From: Vitreoscilla sp.
GTDB lineage: Bacteria > Pseudomonadota > Gammaproteobacteria > Burkholderiales > Burkholderiaceae_C
DNA length: 64,000 bases
Assembly: GCA_018780145.1 (NCBI GenBank)
Contig: JADMKA010000045.1
Location: 31,572-95,571 of the forward strand
Direction of reading: 5' to 3'
In this document: piece after piece, positions 26,216-35,190 of the stretch
How the letters are laid out: each line of letters starts with the position of its first letter
Position numbering within the stretch: position 1 is the first letter of the stretch
The notes under the pieces: generated by a model
What the model was told of the DNA's origin: nothing
The model's input: only the letters and a program-made list of their open reading frames with translations
The model's database searches: none
Program-made: the position numbers and the translations under genes

Positions 26216-26811
26216 GCAAGGGAGAGTTCGTTCAGGCGCGCATCGAGTGCCGCCTCCAGCTCAGCGGGCGAACTCACCACCTGGCAGAAATCGATGTCGC
26301 GCAGGCGCTCGACGTTGGACAGCTCGATGCGCCGAGGGCGCAGCGTCACCCAGTCATGCGGCGATTTGGTCACCACCACGGGCTCGGTGTCGCAGGCGAA
26401 GACGATGCCCAGGATCCCCAGCTTGCCGGCCTGCGCGAACATGTTGGTCGGCAGCGAGTCGCTGATGCCCAGAGCGCACTTGGCCACGGTGTTGCTGGTG
26501 GCCGGTGCCACGACGACCGTGTGGTAAACGTCGTCATAGAGCATGCCGACCGGAACGCCGCTGGCGGTCGTGTCGCGCACGACGCGAAACTGCTGCTTCA
26601 ACTCGTCGATGCGGAACTTGTACAGCGGCAACACCTCCTCGGCGGCCGCCGACAGGAACAGGTCCACGGCCGGCAGGCGCATCGCCAGGGCCATCGCCTC
26701 CTCCAGGAAATGGCCGGAGCCGGTCACGCACCAGGCAAAGCGCGAGCGCGGCGGCGCGTCGACAACCTCGTCGGCGGCCAGATCGGTGTCACTCGGGGTG
26801 AGAGATTTCAA
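26194..26811 (-). CDS. Flavoprotein, candidate dihydromethanopterin reductase (archaeal type)
   Basis: The 205-residue protein has the flavoprotein (UbiX/PPC-decarboxylase-like) fold: FAWCVTGSGHFLEEA, then TVVVAPATSNTVAKCALGISDSLPTNMF. This arrangement is typical of archaeal-type flavoproteins that reduce dihydromethanopterin to H4MPT, and homologues in methylotroph clusters are assigned that role. No ATG or GTG is well placed. A TTG at 26811, inside the 3' end of the upstream regulator gene, is the best start I can find, and its Shine-Dalgarno is weak. It is followed by the DHPS-like gene with a 22-base overlap. Confidence 0.75.
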   Translation of the reverse strand: MKSLTPSDTDLAADEVVDAPPRSRFAWCVTGSGHFLEEAMALAMRLPAVDLFLSAAAEEVLPLYKFRIDELKQQFRVVRDTTASGVPVGMLYDDVYHTVVVAPATSNTVAKCALGISDSLPTNMFAQAGKLGILGIVFACDTEPVVVTKSPHDWVTLRPRRIELSNVERLRDIDFCQVVSSPAELEAALDARLNELSLAWNTSSS

Positions 26812-28819
26812 TGTCCAGCTTGTGGAGCTTGCGGTAGAGCGTGTTGCGGCTGACATCCAGTGCCTTGGCGACATTGCTGACGTTCCAGCGGTGCTGCTCC
26901 AGCATTTGCAGGAGCACTTGTCGCTCGTTCGCCTGTATCGGGTTGAACTTGGTGGGCATCGGGGCCGCGTCCGGGCCGGCGTCCCCCACCGGCTCGACCA
27001 CGCGGCGCGCCGCCGACGCATGGGTGCTGGCCGGGGCCGGCGCATGGCCGGCCGTCAACGACGGCAGATGCTCGCGGGTGATGGTCTTGCCATCGGCCAG
27101 CGCCGCGGCGCTGCGCAGGACATGCCGCAGCTGGCGGATGTTGCCCGGCCACGGGTGCTCGACCAGCAACCGCTGCGCGTCGGCACTCAAGACCGCCTTG
27201 CTGCCAGCCTCCGCCGCCAGCGTGGCCAAGATGATGTCGAGCCGGTCGCTGCGGTCGCGCAGCGACGGCAGCTCCAGCTCGATGCCGGCCAGCCGGTAGT
27301 ACAGGTCTTCGCGGAAGCGGCCCTCGCGCACCAGTGTCGGCAGGTGCCGGTGGCTGGCACTGATGAGCTGAAAGTCGACCGGCAGCGTTTCTTCGGTGCC
27401 CAGGGGCGTGACCTGGCGCTCGTCGAGCACGCGCAGCAGGCGCGCCTGCAGATCGAGCGGCATGTCGGCGATCTCGTCGAGGAACAGGGTGCCCCCGTCG
27501 GATTGCAGGATCTTGCCTCGGCGGCCCGTTCGCTGCGCGCCGGTGAACGCACCGGCCCGATAGCCGAACAGCTCGGCTTCGATCAGGGTTTCAGGCAGGC
27601 TGGCGCAGTTGACAGCGACGAACGCGCCTTCGGCGTGCGGGCTGGCGTCATGCACGGCGCGCGCAAACACCTCCTTGCCGGAACCGGTTTCACCGCACAG
27701 CAACACCGGCGTCTGGCGAGCGATGACGCGCCGAGCGGTTTCCAGGTGCGCGATGAACCGCGGATCCTTGAAGGTGCTGGGGAATGTGGCTGCGCGCAGT
27801 GCCGGTGGCCGGGGACGCGCCGCCACGCTGCTGGGCGCGACGAGGCTGATCGCCGCCCCCCGCTCCGGCGCGGCGAGCTCCGACGCTGGCCGGCGAGCCA
27901 CGGCAAAGAAACGGGACGCCGCTCCGGCACGGTAGGTCACCACCGGGTGGAAGGACGACGAGGTGCTGCGGACCAGCATGTCCTCGAGCGAGCTCTGGAA
28001 GAACTCTTCGACCCGCCGCGACTTGATGTCGTCCATCGATTGCAGGCCGAGCTGGAACAGCGCGCTGCGGTTGGCCGCCAGGACACGGCCGTCGTCCGAG
28101 ATGGCCAGCTTGCCTTCATGCAGCGTGTAGACAAACTCCGGCCGGCTGTGGAAGTGCAGCGGGTGGGCATCGCGGAAGCGCAGGTCGATGAGCCGGTTCT
28201 CGATCATCCTGGCCGTCATGCCGAGCAGCACCAGCACGTGCTGCTGCATCAGGCTGGAGCGGCTGGTGACATCCAGCACCGCAGCGATCTCGCCGGAGGG
28301 GTCGAACACGGGCACCGCCGAGCAGGTGAGCTGGGTGAACAGGCTGAAGAAGTGATCCTCGCGGCGCACCGACACCGGCGCACCCGAGGCGAGACAGGTG
28401 CCCATGCCGTTGGTGCCCGCCTCGACCTCGCTCCAGACGCCGCCGCATCGCAGGCCCAACGGCGACGCCTCGGCAGCGAACTCGGGCGACGAGACCATGT
28501 GCACGATCACGCCGTCGGTGTCGGTCAGCACCACGGCGGTTTCGAGATCCGCCAGCTGCTGGTACAGCGTGGTCATTTCGTAGCGTGCGCAGTCGATGAC
28601 ATCGGCCCGGCGCGCGCAGCGCTCTTCGAGCGACGCATGCGACACGATGGCGGGGTCGCGGCGCCTCGACGGATCGAGCTGATACTCGTTCAGGCAACGG
28701 CCCCACGATCGGAGGAGCACGTCGTTTCCGTGCTCTTGGTAACCGGCGCGCACGACTTCGAGAATACGGTCGGCGTGCCGATCTGCACTTCGCGAGGCGT
28801 CGATCTGTGTCAGGGTCAT
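26789..28819 (-). CDS. Sigma-54-dependent transcriptional activator (AcoR-like)
   Basis: The 676-residue protein has an N-terminal GAF-type sensory region (about 50-240), a PAS-like region (about 240-310) and a complete AAA+ domain. That domain shows Walker A GETGSGKE, the sigma-54 contact loop GAFTGAQ, Walker B GGTLFLDEIAD and the WPGNIRQL segment. A Fis-type helix-turn-helix (NVSNVAKALDVSRNTLYRKLHKL) lies at the C-terminus. The ATG at 28819 has GGAGG at 28825-28829. It heads the operon flavoprotein-DHPS-DUF447-mfnB and is divergent from folB. It is the natural candidate to act on the sigma-54 promoters at 28954, 36304 and 37812. Confidence 0.92.
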   Translation of the reverse strand: MTLTQIDASRSADRHADRILEVVRAGYQEHGNDVLLRSWGRCLNEYQLDPSRRRDPAIVSHASLEERCARRADVIDCARYEMTTLYQQLADLETAVVLTDTDGVIVHMVSSPEFAAEASPLGLRCGGVWSEVEAGTNGMGTCLASGAPVSVRREDHFFSLFTQLTCSAVPVFDPSGEIAAVLDVTSRSSLMQQHVLVLLGMTARMIENRLIDLRFRDAHPLHFHSRPEFVYTLHEGKLAISDDGRVLAANRSALFQLGLQSMDDIKSRRVEEFFQSSLEDMLVRSTSSSFHPVVTYRAGAASRFFAVARRPASELAAPERGAAISLVAPSSVAARPRPPALRAATFPSTFKDPRFIAHLETARRVIARQTPVLLCGETGSGKEVFARAVHDASPHAEGAFVAVNCASLPETLIEAELFGYRAGAFTGAQRTGRRGKILQSDGGTLFLDEIADMPLDLQARLLRVLDERQVTPLGTEETLPVDFQLISASHRHLPTLVREGRFREDLYYRLAGIELELPSLRDRSDRLDIILATLAAEAGSKAVLSADAQRLLVEHPWPGNIRQLRHVLRSAAALADGKTITREHLPSLTAGHAPAPASTHASAARRVVEPVGDAGPDAAPMPTKFNPIQANERQVLLQMLEQHRWNVSNVAKALDVSRNTLYRKLHKLDIEISHPE

Positions 28820-28953
28820 GGGGTCCTCCGGAACGCCGGCACCCGCCGGTTCCTGTAAGCCGTTGATTCTGAAGCGCCGGGCGAATCCATGCACCCGGTT
28901 AAACACGGTGGGCCGGCGTGCCAGGGAACCGGCCCGGACTGTTTGTCACACAT

Positions 28954-28969
28954 TGGCCCACATATTGCA
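28954..28969 (+). promoter_or_regulatory. Sigma-54 promoter in front of folB
   Basis: The sequence TGGCCC-ACATA-TTGCA matches the consensus TGGCAC-N5-TTGCW at 10 of 11 positions, with GG and GC exactly 10 bp apart. It faces the folB-like gene, whose start lies 69 bases downstream. An inverted repeat (GGGCCGG at 28910-28916, CCGGCCC at 28929-28935) lies just upstream. The divergent gene encodes a sigma-54 activator. Confidence 0.65.
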
Positions 28970-29037
28970 CCGTAGTGCCGGTTGCCGCGCGACCGACACC
29001 GACGCCGCCGGCTGTGCCCCACCCACCGGAGACCCGA

Positions 29038-29559
29038 TTGAGCCACAGCATTCTCGACCTTCCCGGCGGTCCGAAGCCGCAAGCCGAATGGAGCCCCACC
29101 ACCCGGCCGATGGACGTGATCTTCATCGACGGCTTTGTCGGCCACACCGTGATCGGCATTCACGACTCGGAACTGCACACGCCACAGGCTGTCCGGATCG
29201 ACCTGCAGGCGGGTCTGCCGCGGTCGCGCGCCTGCGACACCGACCGGATTGGCGACACCATCGACTACGGCGTGGTCCGCGCGCGGCTGCTTCGGCTGCT
29301 GGTGGAGCACCGGCTGCAGTTGCTTGAAGCATTCGCGGAGACCATTGCCGACATACTGATCGCAGAGTTCGGTGCGGCCTGGGTACGGGTCAGGGTGACG
29401 AAGCCGAGAAAGTTCGACGACGTCGAAGCCGTCGGCGTTCAGATCGAACGGGCGGCCACGCGGCCGGCCGGGCGAGGCGAACCGGCCACGCCATCGTCCA
29501 CCCGCCAAGCCGCTGTGCTGCATCTGCTGGCCAGCGGCATGGTGCCTGGAAAGCGCTGA
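29038..29559 (+). CDS. folB: FolB-like dihydroneopterin aldolase
   Basis: The 173-residue protein contains a dihydroneopterin aldolase/epimerase domain: MDVIFIDGFVGHTVIGIHDSE, a central DTIDYGVVRARLLRLL, LLEAFAETIADILI, and VTKPRKFDDVEAVGV with the conserved lysine. It cleaves dihydroneopterin to hydroxymethyldihydropterin, the pterin precursor of folate and probably of H4MPT. The TTG at 29038 has GGAG seven bases upstream; an ATG at 29110 would give a more usual FolB N-terminus, so the start is uncertain. The C-terminal 40 residues are an unusual extension. It is transcribed alone, convergent with fae. Confidence 0.8.
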   Translation: MSHSILDLPGGPKPQAEWSPTTRPMDVIFIDGFVGHTVIGIHDSELHTPQAVRIDLQAGLPRSRACDTDRIGDTIDYGVVRARLLRLLVEHRLQLLEAFAETIADILIAEFGAAWVRVRVTKPRKFDDVEAVGVQIERAATRPAGRGEPATPSSTRQAAVLHLLASGMVPGKR

Positions 29560-29574
29560 AGGCCGGCACGGCAA

Positions 29575-29596
29575 GCCGCCCCTTGGAAGGGGCGGC
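29575..29596. terminator. Hairpin between convergent folB and fae
   Basis: GCCGCCCCTT and AAGGGGCGGC form a perfect inverted repeat across 29575-29596 in the 48-bp gap between the two convergent genes. The run of U expected of a classical terminator is lacking on both strands, but the position favours a bidirectional terminator or 3' end stabiliser, in particular for the highly expressed fae transcript. Confidence 0.55.
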
Positions 29597-29607
29597 ATCG
29601 TCGCGTC

Positions 29608-30120
29608 TTACAGGTGAGCCGCGAACGGGTGTGCGGCCGAACCCTTCTTGGCGACCACTTCGGCCGCCGTCGGCGAGCCAGCCACCGCGCGCTGGATCGA
29701 CTCCCGGACCGCCTGGTAGTTGTAGTCCTGGATCTTCTTGTCGTCTTCCGCCAGCCAGTGGATGAACACGCCGACGCAGATGAAGAGGTTGTCGGCCTCA
29801 TCCATCGGAATCGTGCCGTCCTCGACCGAATCGGCCACGGCCATCGCCACACCACGCTGGGCCGGCCCGAACATCTGCACGGCCTGCTTGGCCCCCTTGA
29901 TGGTGACCTTGTTGAACATCACGGTCGCGGGCTTGGTCAGCAGGTTGGGCGCCACCACCGCCAGCAGCGAGGTGAAGCCGTCCTTGTTGTTGGTCAATGC
30001 ATTTGCGAATGCGGTTTCGGCGGCACTGCCGCGCGGCCCGATGATGAGGTCGATGTGAGCCACCTCGTTGCCATCGCCGACGAGCGATTCGCCGACGAGC
30101 ATGCGATTGATCTTTGCCAT
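29608..30120 (-). CDS. fae: Formaldehyde-activating enzyme
   Basis: Fae catalyses condensation of formaldehyde with H4MPT to methylene-H4MPT, the entry to C1 oxidation. The 170-residue protein is almost co-linear with characterised methylotroph Fae: [23 protein letters not shown] with His22, the [14 protein letters not shown] helix, [10 protein letters not shown], and HPFAAHL at the C-terminus. A good ribosome binding site (AGGAGA, complement of 30131-30136) precedes the ATG. It lies last in the mtdB-mch gene run, 105 bases after the CitG-like gene, and may also have its own promoter in that gap. Confidence 0.97.
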   Translation of the reverse strand: MAKINRMLVGESLVGDGNEVAHIDLIIGPRGSAAETAFANALTNNKDGFTSLLAVVAPNLLTKPATVMFNKVTIKGAKQAVQMFGPAQRGVAMAVADSVEDGTIPMDEADNLFICVGVFIHWLAEDDKKIQDYNYQAVRESIQRAVAGSPTAAEVVAKKGSAAHPFAAHL

Positions 30121-30225
30121 GGTTTACTGGTCTCCTGAATGCGGTTTTGGGGTCGTGACGACACTGGCGCGACAAACCAGCGCGACCTCCCTGCTAATCA
30201 CGATCCGTGCCATGCTGGAGGCGGA

Positions 30226-31158
30226 TCAACGGCTGGCGCCCGAATCGGGCTCCGTCGCGGCGGCGGTCAGGCCGGCCAGCATCAGCGTGGCCACGGTCAG
30301 ATCCGCGGTGGTACCGGGGTTGAGTCCGTCGGCCTTGAGCTGGGCGTCCCACGTCACGAAGCCGGCATCGGCGTCGAGGTGCATCCCGCCGTCGGCGCGG
30401 GCACGCCAGGCCTGCGCCGAGCTCATGACAATCTGTGCCACGGATTCGCCGTGCTTTCGAACAATGTGTGAATCGGGCCTGCTGGCCAACAAGGTCAGGT
30501 ACAGCCTTTGGACCGCTTGCGCCGTGCCGGCATCGGCAAGCCCACCGGGATCGGCGCGAACCAGCCCGGAACCCAGCGCCGGCAAGGCCAGGTCGAACAA
30601 CTCGGCGAAGCCATCGCGGTATTGGCGGGCGATGCTGTCGCGCGGCGCGGCCAGCGCCATCGCGGCGCGCAGGCCGACTGTCGGTGCGGAGCGCACGTCC
30701 TGCGATGGCGCCGATCCCAGGCCGCCCGGTCGGGCGGCGGCAATGGCGCGAAAGGCGGCGCCGGCATCGTCCAGGTCCAGACCACCGAGCACCGTTTCCA
30801 GAGCACGGCGCAACGCGTCCACGCCGATCGATCCCGCCGGCATGGGGCAGCGCTCCACCGCCGCCGCGATCGGTGCGCACAGCAGGAGAATGCCCAGGTT
30901 GGTGTTGCAGCCCGCAGCCTGCCATGAAGCAGCCTGCGCGCCCTCGATGCGCGCGCCCACCCGCGAACCAGGCAGGAACAAGGGCTCGGCGGCGGCCTGT
31001 GCGCTGCGAATGAACATCTCGGCCTGCATGCCGTGCCCCGGTGAGGCCCGGCAGACGTTGCCCGGTTTGCGCACCGCCACATCGAGCTCGCAGGCCCGCA
31101 GGAACGACGCCCTGCCCCCGTCGCTGCGGCCTGGCGCAACGCCGCCGCGGCCTGTCAT
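30226..31158 (-). CDS. CitG-like triphosphoribosyl-dephospho-CoA synthase family protein
   Basis: The 310-residue protein resembles CitG/MdcB proteins, all-helical nucleotidyl-transfer enzymes. It has ACELDVAVRKPGNVCRASPGHGM near the N-terminus and NTNLGILLLCAPIAAAVE in the middle. Citrate lyase or malonate decarboxylase genes, the usual partners, are absent. Members of the family sit in H4MPT islands of methylotrophs and methanogens with no known reaction. A phosphoribosyl or ribosyl transfer in cofactor assembly would fit the chemistry but is inference. The start overlaps the RimK-like stop by four bases. Confidence 0.78.
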   Translation of the reverse strand: MTGRGGVAPGRSDGGRASFLRACELDVAVRKPGNVCRASPGHGMQAEMFIRSAQAAAEPLFLPGSRVGARIEGAQAASWQAAGCNTNLGILLLCAPIAAAVERCPMPAGSIGVDALRRALETVLGGLDLDDAGAAFRAIAAARPGGLGSAPSQDVRSAPTVGLRAAMALAAPRDSIARQYRDGFAELFDLALPALGSGLVRADPGGLADAGTAQAVQRLYLTLLASRPDSHIVRKHGESVAQIVMSSAQAWRARADGGMHLDADAGFVTWDAQLKADGLNPGTTADLTVATLMLAGLTAAATEPDSGASR

Positions 31159-32108
31159 GCGCGTTTCCCGGCGCCCGGTTCCGAGGCCGAGCGGGCCAGC
31201 GCGAGCTTGCGGTCGAGCAGGTCGTCGACGATGGCGCGGGCGATGTTGAAGCTGGTCACGCGCTGCAGGCCCTGCCAGGCTGCCACGCCGTTGACCTCGA
31301 TCACCTGGATGGCCGGCCCCGTGGCCGACGGCAGCAGGTCGACACCCGCATAGTCCATGTCCAAGGCCAGCGCCGCGCGCTCGGCCAGTTCAGCCAGCGG
31401 GCGGGTCAGCTCGGCCGGTTCGCTGCGAGCGCCTTGGGCGATGTTGTGAACCCAATGGGTACTGACCCGCCGCATGGCCGTGATGGCACGCCCGCCGACC
31501 ACCAGCACGCGCCAATCGAACCCGGGTTCCGACGCCGCGGGCAGGAACCGCTGCAGGTAGGCCAGCGCCCCGTAGGCCTTGTCGAGGGCGGGCAGCGGGT
31601 GGTGAACGCCGCCCACGTGGCCGACCAACTGCAGGCCCTTGCCCTGCGAGCCGAACAGCGGCTTGAGCACGAGCGCGTGCCCCAACGCCCCCTCGCGGAT
31701 GGCGATGCGCTGCGCATGCGCCGCCGACTCGGTCGCCCAGGTGGGCGGCGTGGGCACGCCAGCCGCATGCAGCAGCAGGCTGGTCATCGATTTATCGACA
31801 CTGCGCTCGATCGCGCGGGCGTCGTTGTAGACCGGCACGCCCAGCTCCCGCAGCGCGTGCAGCACCCCCAAACGCTTGGTGACCTGCTCGAAGCTCCCTC
31901 CCGCGATGCCCCGGACGAGCGCCGCGTCGGGCAGCCCGCGCGAGAAGCCCGGGATGACCAGCCCATGCCACGATGCGGTGGTGTCGACGTAGCAATCGGC
32001 CAGATCGACGCAATGACCGACCGCCCCACGCGCGCGCAATGCGGCCTGGAGCTGGCGCGTGTGCCAACCCTTCTCGTCGGTCATGATGACCACGCGCAAG
32101 CCGGGCAT
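31155..32108 (-). CDS. RimK/MptN-like ATP-grasp glutamate ligase
   Basis: The 317-residue protein has the RimK-type ATP-grasp fold: VDKSMTSLLLHAAGVPTPPTW, LVLKPLFGSQGKGLQLV (ATP-binding lysine and Gly loop), FDWRVLVVGG and the metal site IQVIEVNGVAAWQG. Relatives add L-glutamate to the side chain of H4MPT, coenzyme F420 or ribosomal protein S6. Here it lies between mch and the CitG-like gene, so glutamylation of H4MPT or of the poly-glutamate tail of methylofuran is the likely role. It starts immediately after the mch stop codon. Confidence 0.82.
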   Translation of the reverse strand: MPGLRVVIMTDEKGWHTRQLQAALRARGAVGHCVDLADCYVDTTASWHGLVIPGFSRGLPDAALVRGIAGGSFEQVTKRLGVLHALRELGVPVYNDARAIERSVDKSMTSLLLHAAGVPTPPTWATESAAHAQRIAIREGALGHALVLKPLFGSQGKGLQLVGHVGGVHHPLPALDKAYGALAYLQRFLPAASEPGFDWRVLVVGGRAITAMRRVSTHWVHNIAQGARSEPAELTRPLAELAERAALALDMDYAGVDLLPSATGPAIQVIEVNGVAAWQGLQRVTSFNIARAIVDDLLDRKLALARSASEPGAGKRA

Positions 32109-33113
32109 TCAGGCCTCCTTCATCCACAGGCCTTGCAACAACGCCATGTCGGTGGCACCGCCCTGCCAGGTGTTGCCACTGTCCAGGTTGCTGACCCAGA
32201 CCTGTGCCGGTGCAAACAAGGCGCCGTCGATCTTGTAGAAATCGTACCCGGCCTCCTTGAAGATGTCGGCAAAGGAGCGCCCATGGTCGCGCGAGTTGCC
32301 CGACGGGAGCTGGCGCGCCAGGTCGCGCGCGGCGTCGTCGCTGCCGGTCACCGTCAGGTGCACGCGGCCGCCGTAGAGGATCGCGTCGTTGGTGCGGCCC
32401 ATCGCCACCACGCCATCGGGGCTGGGCGACGGCAGGGGCGCCGTGGCCGCCCCGTCGACGATGTTGGCCAGCGCAAACCCCAGCTCATGCGCCTTGTGCA
32501 GCGCCACTTCGAGCACCCGCGCCACCACCTGGGTCGTGCCGGCCAGGCTGGTGGTGGGCGTGAGGATCAGCGTCAAGCCCTGCGGCTGCAGCGCGCAGTC
32601 GTGCAGCAGCTTGTCGACGATGACCTTGGGCGGCACGCGATCCACCTCGAGCACCAGCACGCCGGTGTCCGCCCGGTCACGGTAGCCCAGTTCGGTGAAC
32701 AAGGCCTCCTTGCCGGCCAGCGCGCGCGCCGGACCCGAGCCCAGCGAGAAGAACTTCTTGCCGCCGGTCTCCTCCTTGCTCGCCGCCAGGCTCCAGCCCG
32801 CGTACTGGCTGCCCAGGCAGGCCAGCACCGGTTGTGCGCTGCGCACATCCACCCAGGTCGGCCAGGCGTGGCTGGAGTCCGACCGCAGGCTCACCTGCCC
32901 CAGCCCTCCCATGCAGATTTCGGCCACCAGGAGGCCCGCCGCCACGCTGCCGCGGCTGGCGATGCCGGCGTCCACCAGGCAGACGCCGCCGTGGTCTTGG
33001 GCGACGCGCACCCCGAGCGCGTCGGCCTGCGCGAGCAGAGACTCGACTCTCGGGCGCACCAGCGCATTCACGCCCAATGTGCAGCCCGCCAAGGGGAAGG
33101 ATTCCGCGGTCAT
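32109..33113 (-). CDS. mch: Methenyl-H4MPT cyclohydrolase
   Basis: Mch hydrolyses methenyl-H4MPT to formyl-H4MPT, the third step of formaldehyde oxidation. The 334-residue protein shows the conserved stretches GGVCLVDAGIASRGSVAAG, SQYAGWSL, FSLGSGPARAL, TPTTSLAGTTQVVARVLEVALHK and GRTNDAILYGG. The ATG at 33113 overlaps the ATP-grasp gene stop by four bases; a longer reading would add an Arg/Gly-rich N-terminus that Mch proteins lack. Its order between the ATP-grasp and RimK-like genes is that of other methylotroph islands. Confidence 0.96.
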   Translation of the reverse strand: MTAESFPLAGCTLGVNALVRPRVESLLAQADALGVRVAQDHGGVCLVDAGIASRGSVAAGLLVAEICMGGLGQVSLRSDSSHAWPTWVDVRSAQPVLACLGSQYAGWSLAASKEETGGKKFFSLGSGPARALAGKEALFTELGYRDRADTGVLVLEVDRVPPKVIVDKLLHDCALQPQGLTLILTPTTSLAGTTQVVARVLEVALHKAHELGFALANIVDGAATAPLPSPSPDGVVAMGRTNDAILYGGRVHLTVTGSDDAARDLARQLPSGNSRDHGRSFADIFKEAGYDFYKIDGALFAPAQVWVSNLDSGNTWQGGATDMALLQGLWMKEA

Positions 33114-34243
33114 GTCGTTGTCTCCAGTTCCTGCAGCAGCGCATCGCGGGCTGCTTCGAGTTGTTGTATCACCTGGTCCCCGTGCGCACCTGATGCCTGC
33201 ACGCTGCACACCGGGTCGCCAGCCTCGAAGGCCATTGCACCGGCGGGCAGGTCATGGACGCCCGGGCGCGCTGCCAGTCCCAGCGCCGCTTGCTCGCTGA
33301 GCATCATGGTCCGCCGCGCAAACACGACTTCAGTGCCGCAGACGCCCTGCGGCCGGGACACCCGCAGCGGCAGTTCGCCTCGCAGGCAGGCGTTCACGTG
33401 GGCCCGCATCACGCCGTGGTCGACGCAGCGGCCGTAGAGGAACAGGCTGGCCGGGGGCCGCGGGTTGACCTCGAGCACGCCCGCATGGTCGCCATCGAGC
33501 ACGAAGTCCAGGCTGCCCAGCCCGCGCAGTGAAAACCCGGCCACCAGTGCGCTCAACGCCGCGGTGAGGTGCGCCGACACGCCCGTGGGCAGCGGCACCG
33601 GGCCGACGACGCCGCCATAGACAAATGGCCGCGAGCCCCTGCGGCGCACGATCAGCTGGTTGAAGCCCAGCAGGCAGGCATCGTGACCGTTGGCGACGAA
33701 GGTCGCCGACATGGGCGTGCCAGCCATCTCGTGCTGGAAATAGTGGCCGCGCGGCGCCTCCTTGCCGACCTGTGCCGATGCGTGCCGGATGTGCCATCCG
33801 CCGCACCCCCCCGCATCCTTGAGCAGCCAGCCGGTGGTGTCGAGCGGCCGCGCCTGTTGCACTTCGGGGTGCGCAATGCCCCGAGCGTCGAGGTAGCCGA
33901 AGAACTCTGCCTGGTCGCGAACGCGCCGCACCGCTCGCGGCCCGGTGCCCAGCAGCGGCAGGACCGCCGCCCCCTGCTCAAGCAAATCCGGCAGGCCCTC
34001 GAACCCGCCGCCGGCGACCCAGCCGATCACGCCCCCACGCCTGGCGAGTGCCTGCAGCGCGGACAGCACGCGTGCCGGTTCGATGCGCATGCCGGCCGGC
34101 TCGCCGATGGGCAACCACTGCGAGCTCGCGCGTTTGGTGTCCGCGTCGCCGAACAGATCGAGCGCGATCACGTCGAAGCCGTCCGCGGCCGCCGCCTCGG
34201 CCATCACCCGTGCGGACAGGCCCGCGACCGCCAATGCCGACAT
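33110..34243 (-). CDS. ATP-grasp protein of H4MPT clusters (OrfY type)
   Basis: The 377-residue protein starts ALAVAGLSARVMAEAAAADGFDV with a nucleotide-binding-like N-domain. ATP-grasp features follow: GWLLKDAGGCGGWHIR, GHYFQHEMAGTPMSATFVANG and the metal-site segment GVLEVNPRPPASLFLYG. Proteins of this kind, called OrfY in methylotroph H4MPT islands, are required for C1 growth in some species, but the substrate is unknown. The sequence EVNPRPP argues for an intact active site. It lies 14 bases after mtdB and overlaps mch by four bases. Confidence 0.8.
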   Translation of the reverse strand: MSALAVAGLSARVMAEAAAADGFDVIALDLFGDADTKRASSQWLPIGEPAGMRIEPARVLSALQALARRGGVIGWVAGGGFEGLPDLLEQGAAVLPLLGTGPRAVRRVRDQAEFFGYLDARGIAHPEVQQARPLDTTGWLLKDAGGCGGWHIRHASAQVGKEAPRGHYFQHEMAGTPMSATFVANGHDACLLGFNQLIVRRRGSRPFVYGGVVGPVPLPTGVSAHLTAALSALVAGFSLRGLGSLDFVLDGDHAGVLEVNPRPPASLFLYGRCVDHGVMRAHVNACLRGELPLRVSRPQGVCGTEVVFARRTMMLSEQAALGLAARPGVHDLPAGAMAFEAGDPVCSVQASGAHGDQVIQQLEAARDALLQELETTT

Positions 34244-34257
34244 CGCGCCGCCGGTAG

Positions 34258-35178
34258 TCAGGCGGCCTGCTCGGCGGCTCTTTCGGCGAGAAACGCGCGG
34301 GCGGTGGCGAAGGTCTCCGCAAAGCCCAGCACCACCGCCTTCTCGGCATTGCGCATCTGCACCAGCAGGCGGTGTTGGGTCTGGTACTTCACGTTGCCCA
34401 CGGCCAGCGCACCGATGCCCACCGCGCCGGTGCCGGCAAGCGCGGTGCCGTCGTCCATCACACCAACGCCCGCAATGCCCTCCGGCGGCACCGCGTTCAC
34501 ATCGGCGGCAACCTTCAGGAGCTTGGCGAACGACAGGTCTTCGGCCGTCACCACCTGCACGCCCGCCGCGGCGCAGGCCAGCACGATGTCGGTGTCCGCG
34601 AGCAAGGCACGAACCGACGCCCTGTCGGCACCGAACACACCCTGCAGGTCGACCTTGAAGCGCGCGCCAGTGTCGCGCGCCGCCTCCTCCGCCGCCTCGG
34701 CGCTGTGGTGGCTCGACAGCCGAACCTGGGCGCCACACTGCGCCGCCACCACGCCGGCGATGCGGCCGACGGGGCCGGTGCCGCCCAGGATCAGCACGCG
34801 CTGGCCTGTCAGCGCCTGCCCATGGTGCCGCTTCAAGGCCGCCTCGACGCACGCCACCATCGCGGCGGCGGTGGAATAAGCGCCGCTCGGGTCGGCCATC
34901 AGGGACACCACGAAAGGCTTGACCATGGCGGCCTTGGCACGCTCGAGCATGTCGGCAGCCAGGGTCGCGCTGCGCCCGCCGATGAAGATGCCGGTTCTTG
35001 CCACGCCCTTGGGCCCGCGCGAAAAGATGGCGTCCTGGGTCAGGCCCGCGACCGTGTCGAGGCCGACCTCGCAGTAGGGCACGATGATCTGGTAGCCGGC
35101 ATCGGCAGCCATGTTGACATCGAAGGGGCTCATCTGGCGCCCGGGCGTGAACATGTGGAGGATGTAGGGGCGTTCCAT
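34258..35178 (-). CDS. mtdB: NAD(P)-dependent methylene-H4MPT dehydrogenase
   Basis: MtdB oxidises methylene-H4MPT to methenyl-H4MPT with transfer of hydride to NAD(P)+. The 306-residue protein starts YILHMFTPGRQMSPFDVNMA, has the catalytic domain motif DAIFSRGPKG, and a Rossmann fold with VLILGGTGPVGRIAG followed by VRLSSHHSAEAAEE, where basic or small residues decide cofactor preference. Length and motifs are typical of MtdB rather than folate-specific MtdA or FolD. It starts 12 bases after the beta-RFAP synthase stop codon. Confidence 0.93.
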   Translation of the reverse strand: MERPYILHMFTPGRQMSPFDVNMAADAGYQIIVPYCEVGLDTVAGLTQDAIFSRGPKGVARTGIFIGGRSATLAADMLERAKAAMVKPFVVSLMADPSGAYSTAAAMVACVEAALKRHHGQALTGQRVLILGGTGPVGRIAGVVAAQCGAQVRLSSHHSAEAAEEAARDTGARFKVDLQGVFGADRASVRALLADTDIVLACAAAGVQVVTAEDLSFAKLLKVAADVNAVPPEGIAGVGVMDDGTALAGTGAVGIGALAVGNVKYQTQHRLLVQMRNAEKAVVLGFAETFATARAFLAERAAEQAA

Positions 35179-35190
35179 TCGGTATTCCTG

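Noticed and set aside
30192..30207. Sigma-54 promoter in front of fae
   Set aside because: GG-N10-GC spacing exists on the minus strand, but only about 7 of 11 consensus positions match (CGGATC and TAGCA), which is expected by chance.
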